Shown piece after piece: positions 48,697-57,455 of a stretch of DNA of 64,000 nt. The position numbers were made by a program, and so were the translations under genes. The notes under the pieces were generated by a model that was given only the letters and a program-made list of their open reading frames with translations, was not told the origin of the DNA and ran no database searches. This DNA comes from Chloroflexota bacterium (GTDB taxonomy: Bacteria; Chloroflexota; Limnocylindria; Limnocylindrales; CSP1-4), in the NCBI GenBank assembly GCA_004297395.1, contig SCUO01000074.1, forward strand, positions 1-64,000. Direction: 5' to 3'. Position 1 is the stretch's first letter, and each line of letters starts with the position of its first letter.

Positions 48697-50076
48697 GTGC
48701 TTGGCGTGGGTCGCGACGGCCCGACCGGACCCGCTGCCCGGACGGCCGCGCACGCCGCCACCGAGGGGCCTGCATCGTTCGGCGGCGCCGCCGAGCCGCG
48801 CCTGGCGGAGCGCGAGGCCCTGGCAGTCGTCATCTCGGCCGAGGGCGTTGGCCCGGTCACCCTCGAGCGGCTCCTCGCCGCGTTCGGCAGCGGGAACGGG
48901 ATCCTCGCCGCGGCCCGTGGCCGGAACGGGGCCGAGATCCTGCGGGCGGCCAGCCGCGATCCGGGTGGGCCGGGCCCGGCGATGTCGGAGTCCGCCGCAC
49001 AGGCCCTCGCTGTCGCGGCACGCCGCACCGAGGCCATCGTCGCGAGCTTCCGGGCGGCGGGCGTCGTCCCGCTCGGGCTCGACGATCCGGCGTACCCGGG
49101 GCGTCTCCGCCGGATCGAGCTGCCACCACGGGTCCTGTTCGTCCGCGGCGACCCTGCGGCCCTGGACGCGATGTCGGCGGTCGCGGTCGTCGGGACCCGC
49201 CGCCCGACCGACGGCGGTCGACGGACGGCCGCCCGGATCGGGGCGGCGCTGGCCCGTGCCGGCGCGCTCGTTGTCAGCGGCCTGGCCGTCGGCATCGATG
49301 GCGCCGCGCACGCCGCGGTCGTGGCTGAGGGACGCCGCACCGTGGCCGTCATCGGGGGCGGCCACGCCCGCCTCTTCCCTCGTTCCCACGACCGTCTCGC
49401 CGACGCGATCGTCGAGACAGGCGGTGCCGTGATCTCGGAGCACGGCCCCGGGACGATGCCCACCCGGGGCACGTTCCCGCGCCGGAACCGGATCATCAGC
49501 GGGCTGGCCGACGCAACCATCGTGGTCGAGGCCGGGGCCACGAGCGGTGCGCTGCTCACCGCCGCCTGGGCTATGGAGCAGGGTCGGGAATGCTTCTTCG
49601 TGCCTGGCGGCATCGATGCCCCGCAGTCGGCCGGCTGCCTGGCCTGGCTGCGCGACTACGGCGGGGCGGTTCGGATCGTGTCCGGCGTCCCGCAGCTCCT
49701 CGAGGATCTCGGGCTCATGGCCTCGGCCGCCTTCCCGGCGCCGGCGCCGCGCCGGCTCCTGGTGCCGCCGCCGGGCCCACGTCCGGCCCCGTCCCAGGCC
49801 GCCCGGCGGATCGAGCTCCCGCCGCGCGAGGACCGGATCGCCCAGGGCCTCCTCGACGGCGCGGCGACCGCCGATGAGCTCGTCGCGACGACCGGGATGC
49901 CGATCGCGGCGGTGCTCGCCGGCCTCACCGCGCTCGAGACCGCGGGGCTCGCGGCGGGTGCCTTCGGGCGCTATCGCGCGACCGGATTCCTGGCCATCGC
50001 GGACCCGGGCAGCCGGCCGCGGGACCCCGTCGCGACCGCCGATTCCGGGGATCCCGCGGCCGACCCCGCGGCCTGA
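48697..50076 (+). CDS. dprA: DNA-processing protein DprA
   Basis: Loads RecA onto incoming single-stranded DNA during transformation. The 459-residue protein has an N-terminal helical domain (EREALAVVISAEGVGPVTLERLL), a Rossmann-like core with VAVVGTRRPTDGG, VSGLAVGIDGAAHAAVV, FPRRNRIISGLAD, and EAGATSGALLTAAWAMEQGRE (split) with FFVPGGIDAPQSAGCLAWL. A C-terminal winged-helix domain follows (EDRIAQGLLDGAATADEL through GLAAGAFGRYRA). The GTG at 48697 lies 2 bases after comM; a GTG at 48706 is an alternative. Order comM-dprA-(two genes)-topA-xerC keeps the common dprA-topA-xerC neighbourhood. Confidence 0.93.
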   Translation: MLGVGRDGPTGPAARTAAHAATEGPASFGGAAEPRLAEREALAVVISAEGVGPVTLERLLAAFGSGNGILAAARGRNGAEILRAASRDPGGPGPAMSESAAQALAVAARRTEAIVASFRAAGVVPLGLDDPAYPGRLRRIELPPRVLFVRGDPAALDAMSAVAVVGTRRPTDGGRRTAARIGAALARAGALVVSGLAVGIDGAAHAAVVAEGRRTVAVIGGGHARLFPRSHDRLADAIVETGGAVISEHGPGTMPTRGTFPRRNRIISGLADATIVVEAGATSGALLTAAWAMEQGRECFFVPGGIDAPQSAGCLAWLRDYGGAVRIVSGVPQLLEDLGLMASAAFPAPAPRRLLVPPPGPRPAPSQAARRIELPPREDRIAQGLLDGAATADELVATTGMPIAAVLAGLTALETAGLAAGAFGRYRATGFLAIADPGSRPRDPVATADSGDPAADPAA

Positions 50077-50137
50077 GAGCGGCGTCCGGGGCGGCCGTCC
50101 AGGCAGCCGTCGCAGCCTCCGGATCGACAGGCCGTGC

Positions 50138-50143
50138 TATCCT
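50138..50143 (+). promoter_or_regulatory. -10 candidate TATCCT before the SbsA/CAP gene
   Basis: Lies 75 bases before the preferred TTG start and 36 bases before an alternative ATG at 50180. Confidence 0.35.
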
Positions 50144-50218
50144 GCCGGCGGCCGTGCGCCCTCGGCCCGCAGCCCCACGATGCCATCGTCCCCAGCGACG
50201 AGCCAGGAGACTGCTGTA

Positions 50219-51841
50219 TTGCGGAATGCTCTTGCGGCCGCCATGGCGGTCCCCGTGATCGCCCTCGGTGCCGCCAGATCGCTCGATCGGCGGGCGGGGG
50301 GGCGCCGCCTGCTCGCCGTCGTCGCGGTGCTCGCCATCGGTGCGATCACCGCCCTGGCGGGCACCCGTCCCGCGCCTGCGACAGGCACGCCCCCGACCGC
50401 GGTCCAACCGCTCGAGGCAGCGGCCTTCAGCACCCAGATCCGAACTTCGGAATCGCCCGCCGCGCCGGTCACGATCACCTTCTCCGGGCCGATGAACACG
50501 GCCAGCGTCGAGCTGATGCTGAAGGTTGTCCCGACCCGCGACGTGGTCGTCTCCTGGGATGCCGCGGGCACCCAGCTGACCGTCGCGCCGAGCACGGCCT
50601 GGAAGCCCGGCACGCTCTACTCCGTCTCGGTCCTGGAGGGCGCCCTCGATGCGACCGGCCGGCCGCTCGAACAGCCGGTCCGAGCCGCCTTCCTCACCCG
50701 TCCCGCGGTCACCGCGACGGTCGCCGCGACGTCGGTCATGGCCGACGAGGCCGCGATCGCGACCGCGTTCCGGATCGACTTCTCGGGTCCGATCGACGAA
50801 TCCACGCTCGACGTCCTCATCCGGCCCGAGGTGGCCGGCACGTTCGCCCCGGCCGAGGGCTCCACCGACGCGGCGCCGGCCTACGATTTCCGGCCCGACG
50901 AGCCACTTCAGCCCGACACCGCCTACTCGGTCAGCCTCGCGCCAGGCGTCCGTGATGCTGACGAGGCCGAGGTAGCGTCCACCCCGTTCGAGATCCGGAC
51001 CGCGGCGGCCCCGGCCGTGGTCCGATTCCGGCCAAAGCACGGCACCACCGGCGTGGCCTGGAGCCAGGACCTCTCGGTCCGCTTCACCGAGCCCATGGAT
51101 CACGCCTCGACCGAGGCGGCCTGGAGCGCGAAGCAGGGCACGGCAGCGCTGAAGGGCACCTTCGGCTGGGCCGAGAACGACACCGTCCTCGTCTTCAACC
51201 CATCGACCAACCTCGGCTACGCCCAGAAGGTCGAGCTCATGGTCGGCGCAGGGGCCGTGTCGAAGGCCGGGGTACCGATCGTGGGCGCCTCGTCGATCAC
51301 CTTCACGACCGCCCCGAAGCCGGCCCCGCGGACGTCCTCGAGCGGGAGCAGCAGCGGAGGGGGCAGCGGCGGCAGCATCGGCGGCAGCACGTGGGCCGCC
51401 GTCGAGACGTACTACCTCGGCCTCATGAACTGCACCCGGACCGGTGGCTGGGTGACCTCCACCGGGAGCTGCTCGAGCCCCGGTGGCCGGAACGTTGCCG
51501 CCCTGTGGCAGGACGCCGGGATCACGGCCTCGGTCGCCCGGCCCTACGCCAAGAAGCTGGCTGTCAACAACCTGTGCACCCACTTCTCGGGCGGGAACCC
51601 CGGCGATCGCCTCCGGGCGGCCGGCTACACCAGCTACATCTGGGCCGAGAACCTGGGCTGCCGGAGCGGCGACGCGTACGCCGCGGTGCTCGGCTCGCAC
51701 CTCTTCTTCCAGAGCGAGCAGTCGTACAACGGCGGCCATTACGTCAACCTGATGAACGCCAAGTACGACCGGGTGGGCATCGGGGTCTGGGTGTCCGGGG
51801 GCCGGGTCCGGCTCGTCGTGGACTTCTACCACCCGCTCTGA
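50219..51841 (+). CDS. Surface protein: SbsA Ig-like domains plus C-terminal CAP domain
   Basis: A 540-residue exported protein. An N-terminal hydrophobic segment (RRLLAVVAVLAIGAITALAG) acts as signal or anchor. Three SbsA/Big_5-type Ig-like repeats follow, recognisable from VTITFSGPMNTASVE, AFRIDFSGPIDESTLD and DLSVRFTEPMDHASTE and their FLTRP/FEIRT/ITFTT ends. A Ser/Gly linker leads to a CAP (SCP/PR-1) domain with its cavity residues in NNLCTHFSGG, IWAENLGC and GGHYVNLMNAKYDRVGIGVW, and probable disulfides. CAP domains are linked to lipid binding or proteolysis. TTG 50219 has GGAGA 8 bases upstream; ATG 50180 is the alternative. Confidence 0.82.
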   Translation: MRNALAAAMAVPVIALGAARSLDRRAGGRRLLAVVAVLAIGAITALAGTRPAPATGTPPTAVQPLEAAAFSTQIRTSESPAAPVTITFSGPMNTASVELMLKVVPTRDVVVSWDAAGTQLTVAPSTAWKPGTLYSVSVLEGALDATGRPLEQPVRAAFLTRPAVTATVAATSVMADEAAIATAFRIDFSGPIDESTLDVLIRPEVAGTFAPAEGSTDAAPAYDFRPDEPLQPDTAYSVSLAPGVRDADEAEVASTPFEIRTAAAPAVVRFRPKHGTTGVAWSQDLSVRFTEPMDHASTEAAWSAKQGTAALKGTFGWAENDTVLVFNPSTNLGYAQKVELMVGAGAVSKAGVPIVGASSITFTTAPKPAPRTSSSGSSSGGGSGGSIGGSTWAAVETYYLGLMNCTRTGGWVTSTGSCSSPGGRNVAALWQDAGITASVARPYAKKLAVNNLCTHFSGGNPGDRLRAAGYTSYIWAENLGCRSGDAYAAVLGSHLFFQSEQSYNGGHYVNLMNAKYDRVGIGVWVSGGRVRLVVDFYHPL

Positions 51842-51851
51842 GCCCACGTCC

Positions 51852-52172
51852 GTGATCCACGCCGTCGTCCACCTGCTCAGCGAGCAGCCGGTCACCGCCG
51901 ACCTGCTCGAGATGCCCAAGCCGACTGACAGCCTCCTGATCTGCACGAACATGCGGACCCTCGACGGCAAGCGGCCGGTGTTCATCGACCAGATCGGGTC
52001 GACCTTCGTCCTGCCGTACCTCCACGTCCGGTTCATCGAGATCGTGCCCGAGCGTCCCGACGCCGAGGGAGCGGACGCGACCGGCCAGGCGCGGCCGGCC
52101 GAGCCGGAACCCGCCCCCGACGCTGATCTCGAGATCGACGAGGACTTCCTTCGTCGCATCCGCGAGGCCTGA
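51852..52172 (+). CDS. Small protein of unknown function upstream of topA
   Basis: A 106-residue protein not recognised. The N-terminal 70 residues look folded and beta-rich (MIHAVVHLLSEQPVTADLLE, SLLICTNMRTLDGKRPVFID, TFVLPYLHVRFIEIVPE). The rest is an acidic, Pro/Ala-rich tail ending in EIDEDFLRRIREA, which may be a short binding helix. The start GTG 51852 follows the previous stop by 10 bases without a good ribosome site. The region to topA (52173-52270) holds only the topA promoter. Confidence 0.6.
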   Translation: MIHAVVHLLSEQPVTADLLEMPKPTDSLLICTNMRTLDGKRPVFIDQIGSTFVLPYLHVRFIEIVPERPDAEGADATGQARPAEPEPAPDADLEIDEDFLRRIREA

Positions 52173-52256
52173 GATCCCCGGAATCCTCCCCGGAGGTCGA
52201 GCGTCGGCTCGAGCTTGAAGCTAGCCCCGCGTAATCGGCGGTGCAGAGGCCTGCTG

Positions 52257-52262
52257 TATAGT
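52257..52262 (+). promoter_or_regulatory. -10 box of a probable leaderless promoter (topA operon)
   Basis: TATAGT ends 8 bases before the topA ATG at 52271; no Shine-Dalgarno is present. It would drive the whole topA-xerC-murJ-fem-fem-murE run. Confidence 0.55.
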
Positions 52263-52270
52263 CCCGCCCG

Positions 52271-54811
52271 ATGCCGAAGCACCTGGTGATCGTCGAGTCG
52301 CCGGCCAAGGCGCGCACGATCGAGCGCTATCTCGGCGACGATTACCGCGTCCTGGCTTCCTACGGACACGTCCGCGACCTGCCCGAGAACCCGGGCAAGG
52401 GGAAGTTCGGGGTCGACGTCGAGCACGGCTTCACGCCCGAGTACGTCATCGCCGAGGATCGGCGCAAGCAGGTCGATGCGATCGCGAAGGCGGCCCGCGG
52501 GGCCGACATCGTGTACCTCGCCACGGACCTGGATCGGGAGGGCGAGGCGATCGCCTGGCACGTCGCCGAGGCCGCCAACGTGCCGGCCTCGAAGACCCGC
52601 CGGGTGACGTTCTCGGAGATCACCCAGGGCGCGATCCGCGAGGCGTTCGCCCATCCCCGGGCGATCGACACGAACCTCGTCGACGCCCAGCAGGCCCGCC
52701 GGATCGTCGACCGGCTGGTGGGGTACACCCTCAGCCCGTTGCTCTCGCGCAAGGTCCGCGGCGGCCTCTCGGCTGGTCGCGTCCAGTCGGTCGCGGTCCG
52801 TCTCGTCGTGGAGCGCGAGCGCGAGATCGACGCCTTCGTGCCACGCGAGTACTGGACCATCCACGCGACCCTGGAGACCGAGGCGGGGGAGACGTTCCGG
52901 GCCGACGTCGTCCGGATCGGCGGCCAGTCGATCGACGTCGACAACGGGATCCTGGCCGAGCACCACGCCGAGACCCTGCGCCGGCTCCGGCCGCGGGTGA
53001 CCTCGATCGCGACGAAGACCCAGAAACGCAGCCCCGCCCCGCCATTCACGACCTCGACCCTCCAGCAGGAGGCGAGCCGCAAGCTGGGCTTCAGCCCGAA
53101 GCGGACGATGTCGGTCGCCCAGCGGCTGTACGAGGGCGCCGACACGCCCGACGGTCATGTCGGCCTGATCACCTACATGCGGACCGATTCCGTGGCCATG
53201 GCCGGGGTCGCGATGGGCGAGGCCCGCGACGTCATCCGCGACCGCTTCGGCGATCGGTACACGATGCCCAAGGGCCGGGTCTACAAGACCAAGACGAAGG
53301 GTGCCCAGGAGGCCCACGAATCGATCCGCCCGACGAGCTTTCAGCGCGACCCCGACTCGCTCGCCGGTTCGCTCAAGTCCGAGGAGCTGCGCCTCTACCG
53401 CCTCATCTGGCAGCGCGCCCTGGCCAGCCAGATGGAGGCCAAGGAGCTCGAGACGACGACGGTCGACCTCGCTGCCGATGGCTACGAGCTGCGGGCGTCG
53501 GCGACCCGGACGCTGTTCGACGGCTTTTCGCGGGTCTACACCGAGGGTCGTGACGATGCGTCGGCCGGCGGCGCGCGGGGCGGACCCTCGGACGACGCAG
53601 CGAACGGCCCCGCCGGCGGTACGGCGAATGGCGCCGATGACGAGGCCGAGGGCCGCCTCCCGCCCCTGGCCGAGGGCGACATCACGGCCGTCCAGGCGAT
53701 CGAGCCGGCTCAGCACTTCACGGAGCCGCCGCCGCGCTTCACCGAGGCCTCGCTCATCAAGGCCCTCGAGGAGCACGGCATCGGACGGCCGTCGACGTAC
53801 GCGGCCACGATCTCCACGATCGTCGACCGGGGTTACGTCCGGGTTGAGGAGCGGCGTCTGCGACCCGAGCCGGTCGCCGGCATCGTCACCGACCTCCTGG
53901 TCGAGCACTTCGGCGACTACGTCGACCTTGGCTTCACGGCCCGGATGGAGGACGAGCTCGACGAGGTCGCCCGCGGCGAGCGACCCTGGGTGCCGCTGCT
54001 CGAGGCGTTCTACCCACCCCTCCGCGATCGGGTCGACGAGGTTCGCAAGACGACCCGCCGGCGCGATTTCACGACCGAGGCGACCGACGAGGTCTGCTCG
54101 CTCGGCCACCCGATGGTCATCCGGCTCGGTCGGAACGGACGGTTCCTGGCCTGCTCGCTGTATCCGGAGCACAAGGAATCGCGGCCGCTGCCGGGCGAAG
54201 AGGAACCGGCACTGCCCGGGACCGGCACGCCCTGCCCGAAGTGCGGCGAGGGGGTGCTCGCCTCCAGGCGTGGCCGCTTCGGGCCGTTCGTCGGCTGCTC
54301 GCGCTATCCCGAGTGCGACTACATCCAGCGGGACGGCCCGCCGCCGCCGGACCAGCTCCCGTTCGAGGTGATCTGCCCGAAGAACGGCGACGGTCACCTG
54401 GTCGCGCGTCGCGCACGGCGGACGGGAAACGTCTTCTGGGGGTGCTCGGCCTACCCGAAGTGCGACTTCACGACCAACTTCGAGCCGCTCGGGGCGTTCC
54501 ACGACGCCGACGACGGCCCGGTGGCGCGGCGCGACGCGGGCGCCCTGTGCCTGCGCTGCGGGGCCACCATCGAGCTGCCGGCCGGCGGTGCGCCGGTGGT
54601 CGGGTTGCGCCTCGCCGGCGGCCCGCCGGATCCGGCGGCCCTGGCCTCGAAGCGGCCGGCCCGGGCCGGTGGGGCGCGTGGCGCCGGACGGACCGGAACG
54701 CGACGCGCGGCCGGCGCCCGGGGTGCCTCGACCCGCAGCGCGGGATCGGGCGCCGGCGGGCGCAGGGCATCGGGCCGGGGCGGGGCGAACGGCACCACCC
54801 CCGCCGCGTGA
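52271..54811 (+). CDS. topA: DNA topoisomerase I
   Basis: Type IA topoisomerase relaxing negative supercoils. The 846-residue protein has the TOPRIM domain (VIVESPAKARTIERYLG at the N-terminus, YLATDLDREGEAIAWH with the metal-binding Asp pair) and catalytic Tyr302 in GLITYMRTDSVAM. QEAHESIRPTS and LIKALEEHGIGRPSTYA also belong to the cleavage core. An acidic Gly/Ala-rich insert occurs around residues 430-460. The C-terminus carries zinc-ribbon modules: CPKCGEGVLASRRGRFGPF with GCSRYPECDY, then CPKNGDGHL with GCSAYPKCDF (one Cys changed to Asn). It ends in a Gly/Arg-rich tail likely to bind DNA. GTGA overlap with xerC. Confidence 0.97.
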   Translation: MPKHLVIVESPAKARTIERYLGDDYRVLASYGHVRDLPENPGKGKFGVDVEHGFTPEYVIAEDRRKQVDAIAKAARGADIVYLATDLDREGEAIAWHVAEAANVPASKTRRVTFSEITQGAIREAFAHPRAIDTNLVDAQQARRIVDRLVGYTLSPLLSRKVRGGLSAGRVQSVAVRLVVEREREIDAFVPREYWTIHATLETEAGETFRADVVRIGGQSIDVDNGILAEHHAETLRRLRPRVTSIATKTQKRSPAPPFTTSTLQQEASRKLGFSPKRTMSVAQRLYEGADTPDGHVGLITYMRTDSVAMAGVAMGEARDVIRDRFGDRYTMPKGRVYKTKTKGAQEAHESIRPTSFQRDPDSLAGSLKSEELRLYRLIWQRALASQMEAKELETTTVDLAADGYELRASATRTLFDGFSRVYTEGRDDASAGGARGGPSDDAANGPAGGTANGADDEAEGRLPPLAEGDITAVQAIEPAQHFTEPPPRFTEASLIKALEEHGIGRPSTYAATISTIVDRGYVRVEERRLRPEPVAGIVTDLLVEHFGDYVDLGFTARMEDELDEVARGERPWVPLLEAFYPPLRDRVDEVRKTTRRRDFTTEATDEVCSLGHPMVIRLGRNGRFLACSLYPEHKESRPLPGEEEPALPGTGTPCPKCGEGVLASRRGRFGPFVGCSRYPECDYIQRDGPPPPDQLPFEVICPKNGDGHLVARRARRTGNVFWGCSAYPKCDFTTNFEPLGAFHDADDGPVARRDAGALCLRCGATIELPAGGAPVVGLRLAGGPPDPAALASKRPARAGGARGAGRTGTRRAAGARGASTRSAGSGAGGRRASGRGGANGTTPAA

Positions 54812-55857
54812 CGGCGGCGGGGCACTCCGGGCGCGCCCTCGAGCGCTTTCTCCGCAGCCTCGCCGCCCGTGACGCCTCGCCCCACACGATTCGCGCCTAC
54901 CGCACGGCCGTCGGCACGTACCTGGCCTGGCTCGACGAGCGCGATGTCGACTGGCGCACGCCAACCCGGAGCCACCTCCGGGCGTACCTCGCCCGCCTCA
55001 CCGCCACGACGGCACGGACGTCCGTGGCCCAGCGGCTCGCGGCGATCAGGGCGTTCCATCGGTTCGCGGCTCGATCGGCCCTGGCCGCCGGCGATCCGTG
55101 GGGCGCGATCTCGACGCCGCGGTTGCCTCGCCGCCTGCCCCGGGTCCTCGAGGTCGACCAGGTGGAGCGCCTCCTCGCCGCGGTCGACGATGAGCTCGTC
55201 CGGGCGACCGAGACCGACGCCCGGGCCTCGCGCGGCGGCGGCATTGCCACCGCGATCGCCCTGCGAGATCGGGCGCTCATCGAGACCGCGTACGCCGCAG
55301 GTCTCCGGATCAGCGAGCTCGCGTCGGCAGAGCTCGGGATGCTCGACCTGCGGCGGGGCGAGGTCCGGGTGATCGGCAAGGGGCGCAAGGAGCGGATCGG
55401 GCTGCTCGGCCGGCCGGCGATCCGGGCCCTCGCCACGTATCTCGACGAGGCCCGGCCGATCCTGCTGGCCGTCCGATCGTCGACCGGCCCGGATCCTGCG
55501 GCCGTGTTCCTCAACCACCGCGGCGACGGCATCGGGGTCCGTGGACTGCGCTACCGGATCGATCGGCTGTGTCGGGCCGCGGGATTGCCGGAGGGCGTCT
55601 CGCCGCACACCCTGCGGCATTCGTTCGCCACCCACCTGCTCGACGGTGGGGCCGACCTGCGGGTCGTCCAGGAGCTCCTCGGGCACGAGAGCCTGGCCAC
55701 GACCCAGATCTACACCCACGTCTCGCCGACCCGCCTCCGGACCGCCTATCGCTCGGCCCATCCGCGGGCCCGCCGGGCCGACGGGGATCCGGCCGATCCG
55801 GATCCGGCCGACGGCGATACCCGGCTCCCGCCGCCCACGACCTCGGACCGGGCATGA
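54808..55857 (+). CDS. xerC: Tyrosine recombinase XerC/XerD-type
   Basis: Site-specific recombinase resolving chromosome dimers at dif, 349 residues. SAM-like N-terminal domain (ALERFLRSLAARDASPHTIRAY) and catalytic domain with Arg167 in GLRISELAS, Lys191 in GKGRKERI, His267 and Arg270 in SPHTLRHSFATHLL, His293 in LLGHESLATTQ and nucleophile Tyr302 in IYTHVSP: all six catalytic residues are present. A 20-residue insert (ELVRATETDARASRGGG) sits before LRDRALIETAYAAG. The position behind topA, and absence of mobile-element features, support the housekeeping Xer role over an integrase. Overlaps topA and murJ by 4 bases each. Confidence 0.93.
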   Translation: MTAAGHSGRALERFLRSLAARDASPHTIRAYRTAVGTYLAWLDERDVDWRTPTRSHLRAYLARLTATTARTSVAQRLAAIRAFHRFAARSALAAGDPWGAISTPRLPRRLPRVLEVDQVERLLAAVDDELVRATETDARASRGGGIATAIALRDRALIETAYAAGLRISELASAELGMLDLRRGEVRVIGKGRKERIGLLGRPAIRALATYLDEARPILLAVRSSTGPDPAAVFLNHRGDGIGVRGLRYRIDRLCRAAGLPEGVSPHTLRHSFATHLLDGGADLRVVQELLGHESLATTQIYTHVSPTRLRTAYRSAHPRARRADGDPADPDPADGDTRLPPPTTSDRA

Positions 55858-57455
55858 ACGGCGAGGGTGGGCGGGGTCGCTTCGTCAGGTCCGGCCTGGT
55901 CCGGGCGGGCCTGATCCTCTCGATCGCATTCCTGGTCTCGAGGGCGCTCGGCTACGTGCGGACGGTCGTGTTCGGGGCAACGTTCGGGACGGGTCCCGAG
56001 CTCGATGCCTTCTTCGCGGCATTCCGTGTCCCGGACCTCATCTTCCAGGTCGTGGCCGCCGGGGCGATGGGCTCGGCCCTCATCCCCGTCATTGCCGGGC
56101 TGTTCGCGACTGGCGAACGAGCGCACGCCTGGCGGGTCGTGGCGACGGTCGCCAACCTGCTCCTGGGGGCCATGGCGGTCCTGGCAGTGATCGCGTTCAT
56201 CGGTGCACCCGTGCTGGTCCGGGCGCTCGCCCCGGGCTTCGACGAGCCCGCCCTCGCCCGGACGACGGAGCTGACCAGGATCATGCTCGCGGCGCCCGTG
56301 CTGCTGTCGCTCGGGGCGGTTGCGACGAGCGCCCTGAATGCGGAGAGCCGGTTCACCTCGGCCGCGATGGCGCCGATCGTCTACAACCTCGCGATGATCG
56401 TGGCGGCGGTCGTGCTCGGCCCGTCGCTCGGGGTCGCGGCCCTCGCCTGGGGCGTCGTGGCCGGGGCGGCGGGACACCTGCTGGTCCAGCTGCCGGCGCT
56501 CCTCGGCCTTGGCTTCCGGCCGGCGGTCCGAATCGATCTCGAGGACGCGGCGGCCCGCCGGGTCCTCGGTCTGCTCGCGCCACGGGCGCTCGGCCTCGGA
56601 GCATCGCAGATCACGTTCATCGTCATGACCGCCCTGGCCTCGTCGCTCGGCGAGGGCTCGATCTCGAGCTACACGATCGCCTTCTCGCTGCTGCAGATCC
56701 CGGTCGGCGTCATCGGCGTCCCCCTGGGGGTCGTCATCTTCCCGTCGATGTCGCGCGATCACGCCCTCGGGGCGGTCGAGACCTACGTCGCGATGGTCAC
56801 CCGCTCGGTCCGGCTGCTCGTCTTCGCGATGGTCCCGATCGCGGCAATCGGGATCGCCCTGCGGGCGCCGGTGGTGGAACTTCTGTTCGGCTATGGCAAG
56901 TTCGACGCCGCCGCCGTCGAGCGGACCGCGGCCACGCTGGCCCTGTTCCTCATCGGCCTCCCGGCCCATGCCGCCATCGCCGTCCTGGCACGCGCGTTCT
57001 ATGCCCGCCAGGACACGCGGACGCCGGTCGCGGCCGCACTCCTCGCCGTTGCCGTCAACACCCTGCTCGGGGTCGCCCTGGTCGGGCCGCTCGGCCTGCC
57101 GGGGCTGGCCCTCGCGATCGCGATCGCGGCCTGGATCGAGGCCGCTGTCCTCCTGGCGGCGCTCGGCCGGCGGGTCCCGACGTTCGAGCTGCCGGGCATT
57201 CTCCGCGTCCTCGCGGAGTCGATCGCCGCCGGAGCGGGTTCGGCGGTCGTCGCCGCGGCCGTCGCGACTGCCCTTGGCGGGATGCTCGCACCCGGCGCCG
57301 ACAAGCTCGCGATTCTGGTTGGCGCGGCCATTGCGACCGTCGCCGGCGGCGCCACCTATGTCGGAGTCGCGGTCGCATTGCGGATCCCGGAGCTGCCTTC
57401 TATCGTCGGCCTCGTGACCGAGCAGATCCGGCGCGGGCGAGGGCGCGGATCGTGA
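55854..57455 (+). CDS. murJ: Lipid II flippase MurJ
   Basis: A 533-residue MOP-superfamily membrane protein with about 14 helices, the better candidate for the essential lipid II flippase because it lies in an operon with murE and fem genes. The N-terminus LILSIAFLVSRALGYVRTVVFG with GTGPELDAFFAAFRVPDLIF and GAMGSALIPVIAGLFATG are classical MurJ stretches. The two Arg of SRALGYVR match functionally important cavity residues of MurJ. Later segments include LQIPVGVIGVPLGVVIFPSMS and ARAFYARQDTRTPV, also family hallmarks. Joined by ATGA to xerC and GTGA to the Fem gene. Confidence 0.93.
   Translation: MNGEGGRGRFVRSGLVRAGLILSIAFLVSRALGYVRTVVFGATFGTGPELDAFFAAFRVPDLIFQVVAAGAMGSALIPVIAGLFATGERAHAWRVVATVANLLLGAMAVLAVIAFIGAPVLVRALAPGFDEPALARTTELTRIMLAAPVLLSLGAVATSALNAESRFTSAAMAPIVYNLAMIVAAVVLGPSLGVAALAWGVVAGAAGHLLVQLPALLGLGFRPAVRIDLEDAAARRVLGLLAPRALGLGASQITFIVMTALASSLGEGSISSYTIAFSLLQIPVGVIGVPLGVVIFPSMSRDHALGAVETYVAMVTRSVRLLVFAMVPIAAIGIALRAPVVELLFGYGKFDAAAVERTAATLALFLIGLPAHAAIAVLARAFYARQDTRTPVAAALLAVAVNTLLGVALVGPLGLPGLALAIAIAAWIEAAVLLAALGRRVPTFELPGILRVLAESIAAGAGSAVVAAAVATALGGMLAPGADKLAILVGAAIATVAGGATYVGVAVALRIPELPSIVGLVTEQIRRGRGRGS

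Noticed and set aside
49925-54964. A 1679-codon open frame on the minus strand across the SbsA/CAP and topA genes
   Set aside because: It is antisense to well-supported genes with clear motifs. Very long antisense frames are expected at this G+C content, and its translation is Arg/Gly/Asp-rich without domain features.
54808-55857. xerC as a mobile-element integrase
   Set aside because: It lies in the standard place behind topA, is coupled to murJ, and no attachment site, tRNA junction or phage/ICE gene is adjacent.
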